From: Bacillota bacterium
GTDB taxonomy: Bacteria > Bacillota_C > Negativicutes > JAEYSJ01
Length of the DNA: 6,020 bases
Direction of reading: 5' to 3'
NCBI GenBank assembly: GCA_023434855.1
Contig: JAEYSJ010000152.1
Location: forward strand, 1 to 6,020
In this document: positions 1-5,361 of the stretch, one piece after another
How positions within the stretch are numbered: the stretch's first letter is position 1
How the letters are laid out: each line of letters starts with the position of its first letter
The notes under the pieces: generated by a model
Seen by the model: the letters and a program-made list of their open reading frames with translations, nothing else
The model's database searches: none
Told to the model about the DNA's origin: nothing
Made by a program: the position numbers and the translations under genes

Positions 1-352
1 CCCCTGCCGGTACCGCAAGACCAGGTTTAGTAACCGTACCGACCCCCGGACCTGCTTGAATAGTAACATTTGTTTCACCAGCACCGGGACCCGGCTGTAT
101 CACTACCTCAGACACCACGGTAACCCCGTTAGTAATATCCGGATCGTCGCCGGCGTCTTTAACAACAGAAGCCCTGCCGCCGCTCTCCGTGCCCTCGCTG
201 AGCACCACAGGCACCCGGATGATTTGGCCCTGGGGTGAAACAACATCAACAAATGCAGGACTCTGTCCGCACCAGGCTAATACCGCCGCTTTGGCTGCCG
301 CCGCAGCGCAAGTTCCGGTAGTAATGCCTTTACGCATATCTTTTCTTAACAT
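1..352 (-). CDS. cbiD: Cobalt-precorrin-5B (C1)-methyltransferase CbiD, N-terminal part (runs off left edge)
   Basis: CbiD acts in the cytoplasm in the anaerobic (early cobalt insertion) branch of cobalamin synthesis, using S-adenosylmethionine to methylate C1 of cobalt-precorrin-5B. Reading the minus strand from the ATG at 352-350 gives 117 open codons to the window edge. Family motifs visible are the N-terminal RKGITTGTCAAAAAKAA (residues 7-23), KDAGDDPD (65-72) and GPGVGTVTKPGLAVPAG (101-117). The full protein is usually about 360-380 residues, so roughly the first third is present. I chose the ATG at 352 because AGGGGG (361-366) lies 8 bases upstream; an in-frame ATG at 337-335 has only a weak site. 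A cobalamin riboswitch and a hairpin over the ribosome-binding site lie directly upstream, which independently supports a B12 gene. Other cob/cbi genes probably follow to the left, but that cannot be seen here. Confidence 0.95.
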   Translation of the reverse strand, partial: MLRKDMRKGITTGTCAAAAAKAAVLAWCGQSPAFVDVVSPQGQIIRVPVVLSEGTESGGRASVVKDAGDDPDITNGVTVVSEVVIQPGPGAGETNVTIQAGPGVGTVTKPGLAVPAG

Positions 353-357
353 AAATA

Positions 358-382
358 ATACCCCCTGACAAACAGGGGGTAT
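358..382 (-). promoter_or_regulatory. Hairpin sequestering the cbiD Shine-Dalgarno site
   Basis: ATACCCCCTG (358-367) and CAGGGGGTAT (373-382) form a perfect 10-bp stem with a 5-base loop. In the cbiD transcript the 3' arm contains AGGGGG, the only good Shine-Dalgarno site for the ATG at 352. The folded stem would therefore block ribosome entry. It is not followed by a long U tract in the cbiD direction (TATTATTTATG), so it looks like a translational rather than a transcriptional switch. It lies about 65 bases downstream of the riboswitch aptamer and is its likely expression platform. The stem is seen directly; its role is inferred. Confidence 0.7.
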
Positions 383-409
383 AATAAACAAAAACTGGTT
401 ATTGTACCC

Positions 410-459
410 ACCTGCCTATCTACCGTAGGTCATAACGGTGCGTGTTAGAATAGGCAGGT
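410..459 (-). promoter_or_regulatory. Inverted repeat competing with riboswitch P1 (anti-P1 element)
   Basis: ACCTGCCTAT (410-419) and ATAGGCAGGT (450-459) are perfect 10-base complements. Bases 450-454 also belong to the 3' strand of the riboswitch P1 stem (448-454), and 455-459 belong to the CAGGAGACCTG hairpin at the end of the aptamer. The same bases therefore cannot serve both structures, which is the expected geometry of a ligand-controlled switch. A smaller hairpin, ACCGT/ACGGT (422-426 with 435-439), lies inside the loop. How this change is passed on to the Shine-Dalgarno hairpin at 358-382 is not clear; GGGTA just downstream could pair weakly with TACCC of that hairpin. Confidence 0.55.
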
Positions 460-599
460 CTCCTGACTCTGGTTCCTTGCACAGCTATACCTTCCCGGAT
501 TTATCCAGTGGCATATCATAGCCGTACTCCCCATTACAGTGGCGGGACCGCGCCGGTTTTGCACCGGGCTTCCCTTTTAAGCAAAAAATGCACCTATTC
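448..599 (-). ncRNA. Cobalamin riboswitch (AdoCbl class, B12 element)
   Basis: Read on the minus strand, this segment has the conserved landmarks of the cobalamin riboswitch in the right order. GAATAGG at 599-593 pairs with CCTATTC at 454-448 as the closing P1 stem. Next come AAGGGAAGC, a CCGG-TGCAAAA-CCGG hairpin (553-567), and GCGGTCCCGCCACTGTAA followed by GGGGAGTACGGC. A second GCCACTG (506-512), GGGAAGG, and the terminal GAGTCAGGAGACCTGCC complete it. Two GCCACTG copies (506-512 and 537-543) are present, as is usual. It lies in the cbiD leader, so binding of adenosylcobalamin is expected to lower cbiD expression. The aptamer looks complete and undamaged. Ends are set by the P1 stem. Confidence 0.95.
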
Positions 600-606
600 C
601 CTTTAC

Positions 607-634
607 TTTATATAACTATTAGTTACAATGATAA
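607..634 (-). promoter_or_regulatory. Candidate promoter for the riboswitch-cbiD transcript
   Basis: On the minus strand TTATCA (634-629) is followed after 16 bases by TATAAA (612-607), resembling the sigma-A -35 (4/6 match) and -10 (5/6 match) boxes. Transcription would start close to 600, immediately before the riboswitch P1 stem at 599, which is where a leader start is expected. The surroundings are AT-rich, so chance matches are possible; the position is the main support. Confidence 0.45.
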
Positions 635-712
635 CATTATTTCCACTATTACGCCAGCAATATTTCGATTATTATTGTTATATTTAATATATTTTTTATT
701 ATTTAAAGAGGA

Positions 713-740
713 TTTCGGCATTTTTCTCCGAATATATAAG
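713..740 (+). promoter_or_regulatory. Weak candidate promoter of the lutC-ldhH operon
   Basis: TATAAG (735-740) is a fair -10 box, but the sequence 16 bases upstream (TTTCGG, 713-718) matches the -35 consensus poorly. A short inverted repeat, TTCGG (714-718) with CCGAA (728-732), overlaps the spacer. If this -10 is used, transcription starts near 747, just before the palindrome at 750-768. The position fits a repressed promoter, but the -35 is too weak for a firm call. Confidence 0.25.
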
Positions 741-749
741 TATTACCGC

Positions 750-768
750 TGGTCAGTCCACTAGACCA
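750..768 (+). promoter_or_regulatory. Candidate operator, TGGTC-N9-GACCA palindrome
   Basis: TGGTC (750-754) and GACCA (764-768) are perfect inverted half-sites with 9 bases between them, 26 bases before the start codon of the LutC-like gene. GntR-family regulators of the FadR subfamily, including the lactate regulators LldR and LutR, bind palindromes built from TGGT/ACCA half-sites, usually with a shorter spacer. A lactate-responsive GntR repressor is therefore a reasonable guess. No regulator gene lies in the window, and the long spacer leaves other families possible. Confidence 0.4.
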
Positions 769-777
769 ATTCTCTAC

Positions 778-784
778 GAGGAAG
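778..784 (+). promoter_or_regulatory. Ribosome-binding site fixing a TTG start
   Basis: GAGGAAG lies 9 bases before TTG at 794. No ATG or GTG in the reading frame lies nearby: the ATG at 814 and the GTG at 784 are out of frame. The TTG at 794 is therefore the best start for the LutC-like gene. Confidence 0.65.
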
Positions 785-793
785 TGAAATAAT

Positions 794-1408
794 TTGAAAA
801 AAGTAAGTCAAGAATGGGAAAAAGCTTTTCCATCAGGTAAATTCGGTGCTCACCTATTTGCCGAATTTGAAGCCAGAGCCAAAACTGCCTCTGCCGAAAT
901 CTTCCGGGTAAAAACGGCGGCTGAAGCCAAAGAAATTGTTGCAAACTTAATCAAATTTACTAATGCCAAAAAAATAGTGGCTGTAAACAGCTCTTTACAA
1001 CAAGCCGCGGGAATTAATGAACAGATAAAAGCGATGGATATCGCTCTGTATACTGAAGCTGAAGATATTGCCGAACACGCTGAATCGGCTGACATTGGTA
1101 TTTCAACTGTTGAATTCGCCATTTCCGAAAGTGGCAGCGTTTGTCAGGATGCTTATTCAATTGAAGGCCGCCTGGTTTCCATGCTCCCGCCTGTACACAT
1201 TGCTTTTATGAACAGCAACAATGTACTACTGGGAGTAAGTGAAGCCTTTGAAGTTATTGCAAAAGTATATGACCGGGGCTATATCAGTTTCATTACAGGA
1301 CCCAGCCGCACAGCAGACATTGAACGGGTGCTGACTATTGGCGTGCATGGCCCCAGCCGTTTCATTATAATTGCTGTTGATGAAGAAGTGGACGGAGGTG
1401 CCAAGTAA
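794..1408 (+). CDS. lutC: LUD-domain protein, LutC-like (lactate utilization protein C)
   Basis: This 204-residue protein is a single LUD domain (formerly DUF162, YkgG/LutC type). It is a cytoplasmic partner of the LutA/LutB iron-sulfur proteins that oxidise L-lactate to pyruvate; its exact biochemical role in the complex is not settled. Family features are ADIGIS followed by SESGSV (residues 99-116), LPPVHI (131-136) and TGPSRTADIE with IGVHGPSR (168-189), the glycine-rich C-terminal signature. Length is near the usual 200-240. No signal peptide, membrane segment or cysteine cluster is visible; the single Cys is at 117. It starts at TTG behind GAGGAAG and is followed after 3 bases by the fused LutB-LutA gene, whose ribosome-binding site lies in the end of this one. 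The pair matches the small and large lactate dehydrogenase genes of Desulfovibrio, so lldG is an alternative name. Confidence 0.88.
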   Translation: MKKVSQEWEKAFPSGKFGAHLFAEFEARAKTASAEIFRVKTAAEAKEIVANLIKFTNAKKIVAVNSSLQQAAGINEQIKAMDIALYTEAEDIAEHAESADIGISTVEFAISESGSVCQDAYSIEGRLVSMLPPVHIAFMNSNNVLLGVSEAFEVIAKVYDRGYISFITGPSRTADIERVLTIGVHGPSRFIIIAVDEEVDGGAK

Positions 1409-1411
1409 TTC

Positions 1412-3583
1412 ATGGAAAATAACAACCGTAATATTAAACAGGAAATTGATGAAAAGTTAAAGGACGAGGTGCTGCGGGGGGCTTTAGGACGTTTTGCCGA
1501 AGCATATCCTATAGCCCGTGCCAAAGCTTACGAGAACGTGGCTGACGTAGATGCCTTGCGGGAACAGGTACGGCAAATGAAACTAGGTGCTGTGGCCAAT
1601 ATTGAAACACTTGCCGATAAGTTTGCAGCCGAAGCTGCCAAACGGGGCGCAAAAGTTTTCCGCGCTAAAGACGGTGACGCAGTAAAACAGTATCTTATTG
1701 ACTTATGTCAGGAAAAAAACGTTAAACGTATTGTAAAATCTAAATCGATGGCCTCTGAAGAAATTCATCTCAATCATGCCCTGGCAGATGCCGGCCTGCA
1801 TGTCAAAGAAACTGATCTTGGTGAATGGATTATTTCCTTGGCCGGCCACAAACCATCCCATATGGTTATGCCTGCTATTCACCTGAACCGCCAGCAAATT
1901 GCTAACTATTTCTCCCAAGAACTAAAACAGGAAATTCCGACAGATATCCCATTTATGGTGGAGGTTGCCCGGAAAAATCTGCGTAAGGAATTCCTGCAGG
2001 CTGATATGGGTATCTCGGGTGCAAACTTTGGTATTGCTGAAAACGGCGCCATTGGTTTGGTAACCAATGAAGGCAATGCCCGTCTTGTCACCACTCTGCC
2101 TCGGATTCATGTAGTAATTATCGGCTATGAAAAACTTATTCCCACAATTCAGGATGCCGCCCCAATTCTTCGCACCCTGCCCCGTAATGCTACCGGCCAG
2201 CTTATGACAAGCTATATGACTATGGTTTCCGGCACAACACCGGCAATGGTGAAAAAAGATGGCAAATGGGTAGAACAAGATAAAGAATTGCATATTATCC
2301 TGCTTGACAACGGACGTCTTAAGGCTGCTCAGGACGAGAAATTCAAACAAATTTATCAATGTGTCCGCTGTGCTTCTTGTTTGAACGTCTGCCCGGTTTA
2401 TACTTTAGTTGGCGGACACGTATACGGGCATATTTATGCCGGCGGTATCGGAGCAATCCTTACAGCCTTCCTGCACAGTATGGGCGATTTTGAAAAAATT
2501 AATGAATTATGTATTGGCTGTCGCAAATGTACCGAAATTTGCCCAGGCAAGATTGACATTCCCGGCCTTATTGAAGAACTACGTGCTAAAGCGGTTAAAG
2601 ACCATGGCCTGCCCTTCGGCGCCCGTATGGTCTTTGAAAATGTGCTTGCCAACCGCAAAGTTTTCCATACTTTGCTGCGATTGGCCTCGATTGGTCAAAA
2701 ACCTTTCCAATCAGGCCGCATGATCAGACATCTTCCTTTATTCATGGCCGGCCTGGCTAAAGAGCGCAGTTTGCCGGCAGTAGCCGATGTTCCGCTGCGT
2801 GACCGCATTGCTAAAATCACCAAAAAAATAACCAAACCGAGCAAGCGGGTGGCCTTCTTTAGCGGTTGTAATATCGATTTTGTCTTCCCGGAAACAGGAG
2901 AAGCGGTATATAAAGTATTACAGGATCTTAATATGGAAGTCGTTTTTCCTCAAGACCAAAGTTGCTGTGGTAAACCGGTTTTAGGCATGGGCGACCGGGA
3001 AACAGCTAAGAAAATCGCCAAACGCAATATTGAGGCTTTCGAAGCAGCCAAGCCTGATTTTATCGTTTCCGCCTGTCCCACTTGCGCTGAAACTTGGCAT
3101 GCCACTTATAGCGAATTATTTGCTGATGATCCGGAATGGAAAACGCGGGCAGAAAAAATCGGCCATAAAGTCCGTGAATTTACCAGCTTTGTCGCTGAAC
3201 AGTATGCAAAAGCCGGCCGCTTAAAGAAAACAGCCGGCGGCATCAAGGTAACATATCACGATTCCTGCCATATGAAACGCGGCTTGGGTGTTTACGAGCA
3301 GCCACGACAATTATTGGAAGCAGCGCAAGGTTATGAGCTTGTGGAAATGAAAGATTGTGACAAATGCTGCGGCATGGCGGGAGCATTTGGCATCAAATAC
3401 TCCGAAATCTCCATGCCGATTCTTAAGCAAAAGATTACCAATATTAAAGACAGCGGGGCTGAAGTTGTGGCAGTAGGCTGCCCGGCCTGCATGATGCAAA
3501 TCCAGGGCGGCCTCGACAAACAGGCCCCCCACATTAAGATCAAGCATGTAGCCGAAATATTAGCCGAAGAAATTATAGATTAG
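1412..3583 (+). CDS. ldhH: L-lactate dehydrogenase iron-sulfur subunit LdhH (LutB-LutA fusion)
   Basis: This 723-residue cytoplasmic protein joins two proteins that are separate in Bacillus (LutB and LutA) and is expected to oxidise L-lactate to pyruvate and pass electrons through iron-sulfur clusters. The N-terminal LUD domain (about residues 60-300) shows KSKSM (109-113) and GISGANFGIAENGAIG starting at 200. A ferredoxin-like part follows with two CxxCxxCxxxC motifs (C317, C320, C323, C327 and C367, C370, C373, C377), enough for two [4Fe-4S] clusters. The C-terminal half has two cysteine-rich CCG domains: C486, C518-C519, C555, C558, and C619, C652-C653, C690, C693, as in LutA, GlcF and HdrB. 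All these cysteines are intact. No flavin domain or membrane segment is seen. The ATG at 1412 has GGAGGTG (1394-1400) 11 bases upstream, inside the end of lutC, so the two genes are probably co-transcribed and coupled. A D-lactate or other hydroxy-acid role cannot be excluded from sequence alone. Confidence 0.92.
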   Translation: MENNNRNIKQEIDEKLKDEVLRGALGRFAEAYPIARAKAYENVADVDALREQVRQMKLGAVANIETLADKFAAEAAKRGAKVFRAKDGDAVKQYLIDLCQEKNVKRIVKSKSMASEEIHLNHALADAGLHVKETDLGEWIISLAGHKPSHMVMPAIHLNRQQIANYFSQELKQEIPTDIPFMVEVARKNLRKEFLQADMGISGANFGIAENGAIGLVTNEGNARLVTTLPRIHVVIIGYEKLIPTIQDAAPILRTLPRNATGQLMTSYMTMVSGTTPAMVKKDGKWVEQDKELHIILLDNGRLKAAQDEKFKQIYQCVRCASCLNVCPVYTLVGGHVYGHIYAGGIGAILTAFLHSMGDFEKINELCIGCRKCTEICPGKIDIPGLIEELRAKAVKDHGLPFGARMVFENVLANRKVFHTLLRLASIGQKPFQSGRMIRHLPLFMAGLAKERSLPAVADVPLRDRIAKITKKITKPSKRVAFFSGCNIDFVFPETGEAVYKVLQDLNMEVVFPQDQSCCGKPVLGMGDRETAKKIAKRNIEAFEAAKPDFIVSACPTCAETWHATYSELFADDPEWKTRAEKIGHKVREFTSFVAEQYAKAGRLKKTAGGIKVTYHDSCHMKRGLGVYEQPRQLLEAAQGYELVEMKDCDKCCGMAGAFGIKYSEISMPILKQKITNIKDSGAEVVAVGCPACMMQIQGGLDKQAPHIKIKHVAEILAEEIID

Positions 3584-3590
3584 TGAATAT

Positions 3591-3633
3591 AAAAGCAGCC
3601 AGTTTTCTTTTACTAGAAAACTGGCTGCTTTTT
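3591..3633 (+). terminator. Intrinsic terminator after ldhH, possibly bidirectional
   Basis: A perfect 17-bp stem (3591-3607 with 3616-3632) encloses an 8-base loop. The core is GCAGCCAG/CTGGCTGC, and the stem runs into TTTTT (3629-3633). It begins 8 bases after the ldhH stop. The stem starts with AAAA, so on the minus strand the hairpin is followed by TTTTATATT. It could also stop transcripts from the convergent gene cluster, although that cluster ends about 365 bases away. Confidence 0.92.
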
Positions 3634-3997
3634 AGTTCTTATATTGTAACTATTTCAAGTTACCAAATGCCTCGAACTGCTTAGAAATCGTCAGATGCTT
3701 CCGTTTCATAGGTCTAACTTGGTGCAACCAACGATTTAGATACCACAAGGTAGACATTAATCAGACCGGGCGGGACGACGTTCTGTATCGTTCGATTATC
3801 TTAATAGTCTGTGCGGGGACCTCACGGAGGCGTACTGGTGGTCCGTACCAGCTGTATAGGATAAACTTACGATCCAGAACGGTCGGAGTGAGGACCGCAG
3901 TCGCACGTTCTGATTACAACGTATTGAGGTAATAGTTTGTACGGCGCAGCAGATGGCGGTTTATAAGCAGTTCCTACCTTTAAGGCAAGTAACCGCT
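3634..3997. other. Geneless stretch between convergent operons, content not recognised
   Basis: Stop codons are scattered in all frames on both strands and no start with a ribosome-binding site gives a credible reading frame. I recognise no tRNA, rRNA, 6S, SRP RNA, tmRNA, T-box or riboswitch core. By hand count bases 3661-3960 are about 49% GC with about 24 CpG steps, against about 13 CpG in the 300 bases 3241-3540 of ldhH; the 600-790 intergenic stretch is far more AT-rich. Small inverted repeats occur: GTAACT/AGTTAC (3646-3651, 3658-3663), CAGAACG/CGTTCTG (3875-3881, 3906-3912) and GCGGTT/AACCGC (3956-3961, 3991-3996). None is followed by a T run, so no terminator is seen directly after the gamma subunit gene. 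Confidence 0.6.
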
Positions 3998-4525
3998 TTA
4001 TTTTTTGCTCATCGCAAAGCCCAGCTTCAGGGCTTGTTGATTTTTTTCTTCAGTGCCTTTAGGAACTCTGGCCAATACGGCCTTGCTCAGTGACTCCTGG
4101 CTTACAATATCATTGGCGCCTGCCAAAACTCCCAATGCAATAATATTAGCAAACATAGCATTGCCAAGCTGCTCTCTGGCTGCTTGAGTAATAGCCACAG
4201 GCAGAATTTCGGCCTTAACCGGCGGGATCTCTTTTACCAGTGTAGTGTCGACGATCAGCTTGCCGTTCGGCTGCAGCATATGAACATATTTATTGCAGGC
4301 TTCCTGGCTCATCACTAATAGTACATTTGCCGATACTACCTTGGGATAATCAATTTCAGTGTCACTGATAATTACTTCAGACTTACTGGCACCGCCCCTG
4401 GCTTCCGGTCCGTAAGACTGGGTCTGCACAGCCTGACTGCCGTCCAAAATAGCGGCCTCTGCCAGAATAATACCGGCCAGAATCAAACCCTGGCCGCCTG
4501 TACCACTTAAGATAATCTCCAGCAT
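3998..4525 (-). CDS. korC: 2-oxoacid:ferredoxin oxidoreductase, gamma subunit
   Basis: This 175-residue protein is the gamma subunit (POR/KOR gamma domain) of a cytoplasmic 2-oxoacid:ferredoxin oxidoreductase. The complex converts a 2-oxoacid plus CoA to acyl-CoA and CO2, reducing ferredoxin, or runs in reverse. The N-terminal GTGGQGLILAG (residues 8-18) and SYGPEARGG (37-45) are hallmark gamma motifs; the domain spans the whole protein at the usual length. The ATG at 4525 overlaps the TGA of the beta gene by one base (TGATG), and AGGGGG (4535-4540) lies 9 bases upstream. A TTG one codon earlier (4528) would give 176 residues but leaves only 6 bases to that site, so I prefer the ATG. It is the last gene of the cluster. 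Similarity to VorC-type subunits means the substrate cannot be fixed from this subunit. Confidence 0.9.
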   Translation of the reverse strand: MLEIILSGTGGQGLILAGIILAEAAILDGSQAVQTQSYGPEARGGASKSEVIISDTEIDYPKVVSANVLLVMSQEACNKYVHMLQPNGKLIVDTTLVKEIPPVKAEILPVAITQAAREQLGNAMFANIIALGVLAGANDIVSQESLSKAVLARVPKGTEEKNQQALKLGFAMSKK

Positions 4526-5361
4526 CAATTTGCGCCCCCTTTTTTCCCTTGCACCCGGGCGATCAATTTATCATATTCCGCAGTATATTCAGGCGCGGAC
4601 GAATGATGCAATTCCCCAATCAGAAATTTGGCTGTTAAATCTTCCGGACTCATCTTAGCCGCTGCCTGTACCGGAACGGCATTATCCCGCTGCCATTCCA
4701 GCATTTTGGCAGCTGACCCCATCTTATTTTTACGTCCAAAGGATATTGGGCACTGAGTAATAGCATCAATTACCGAAAATCCTTTATTTTCAATGCCCTT
4801 AACAATTAGATCAGTCAACAAATTGGCATGATAAGCCGTACCACGGGCTACATATGTTGCACCAGATGCCGTTGCCAAAGCCGCAACATCAAAGGGACGC
4901 TCAATATGACCAAAAGGTGCGGTTGTAGCCTTGCTGGCTATTGGCGTCAATGGTGAATATTGTCCGCCGGTCATACCGTAAATACTATTATTAAAAATAA
5001 TAGTTGTAAGATCAATGTTACGCCTCGCAGCATGAATAAAATGATTACCGCCAATAGCGGTGCAATCTCCGTCTCCAGTTATAACAAGTACATTTAGTTC
5101 CGGATTGGCCAGTTTTATGCCTGTGGCAAAGGTCAATGCCCGTCCATGGGCGGTATGTACCGTATTGAAGTTCATATAGCCTGAAGCCCTGGATGAACAA
5201 CCAATACCAGAAACAATCACCGTCTTCTTCTGATCCATCTGCAGTTTGTCAATAGCCCGTAAAATTGCGGCCAGTAAAATACCATTGCCGCAGCCCGGAC
5301 ACCAGATATGCGGCAGAGCTGATTGACGTAAATATTTCTCAATTGATGCTGTTTTTGACAT
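4525..5361 (-). CDS. korB: 2-oxoacid:ferredoxin oxidoreductase, beta subunit (thiamine diphosphate binding)
   Basis: This 278-residue protein carries the thiamine diphosphate and an iron-sulfur cluster of the 2-oxoacid:ferredoxin oxidoreductase. WCPGCGNG (residues 20-27), GIGCSS (52-57) and QCP (203-205) supply C21, C24, C55 and C204, the four expected [4Fe-4S] ligands. GDGDCTAIGGNH (96-107) followed by HAARRN, and NNSIYGMTGGQYSP (124-137), form the diphosphate and Mg-binding motif. Length is typical for KorB. The ATG at 5361 has AAAGGAGGTG (5369-5378), a near-perfect Shine-Dalgarno site, 7 bases upstream and overlaps the TAA of the alpha gene (TAATG). The one-base overlaps on both sides indicate one operon with translational coupling. 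Family membership is certain; the choice of 2-oxoglutarate over branched-chain 2-oxoacids is a default, not shown by the sequence. Confidence 0.95.
   Translation of the reverse strand: MSKTASIEKYLRQSALPHIWCPGCGNGILLAAILRAIDKLQMDQKKTVIVSGIGCSSRASGYMNFNTVHTAHGRALTFATGIKLANPELNVLVITGDGDCTAIGGNHFIHAARRNIDLTTIIFNNSIYGMTGGQYSPLTPIASKATTAPFGHIERPFDVAALATASGATYVARGTAYHANLLTDLIVKGIENKGFSVIDAITQCPISFGRKNKMGSAAKMLEWQRDNAVPVQAAAKMSPEDLTAKFLIGELHHSSAPEYTAEYDKLIARVQGKKGGAN

Noticed and set aside
56..238. Plus-strand open frame of 60 codons
   Set aside because: It lies antisense inside cbiD, whose translation matches the family closely; this frame has no recognisable domain.
714..732. TTCGG/CCGAA hairpin as a terminator or riboswitch piece
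   Set aside because: The stem is only 5 bp and no T tract or conserved RNA core surrounds it; it overlaps the promoter spacer and may be chance.
1922..2359. Minus-strand open frame of 145 codons inside ldhH
   Set aside because: It overlaps the conserved LUD domain and first cysteine motif of ldhH on the other strand; its product resembles nothing known to me and it has no operon context.
2409..2723. Plus-strand open frame of 104 codons inside ldhH
   Set aside because: It is an out-of-frame shadow of the ferredoxin-like region of ldhH.
3779..3800. GTTCGAT resembling a tRNA T-loop
   Set aside because: The flanking bases do not form a T stem and no acceptor, D or anticodon arms are found around it.
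3956..3996. GCGGTT/AACCGC inverted repeat as a terminator of the gamma gene
   Set aside because: Only 6 bp with a loop of about 29 bases, and no T run follows on the minus strand.
4526..4528. TTG as the start of the gamma subunit gene
   Set aside because: The adjacent ATG at 4525-4523 has better Shine-Dalgarno spacing (9 against 6 bases) and gives the usual N-terminus.
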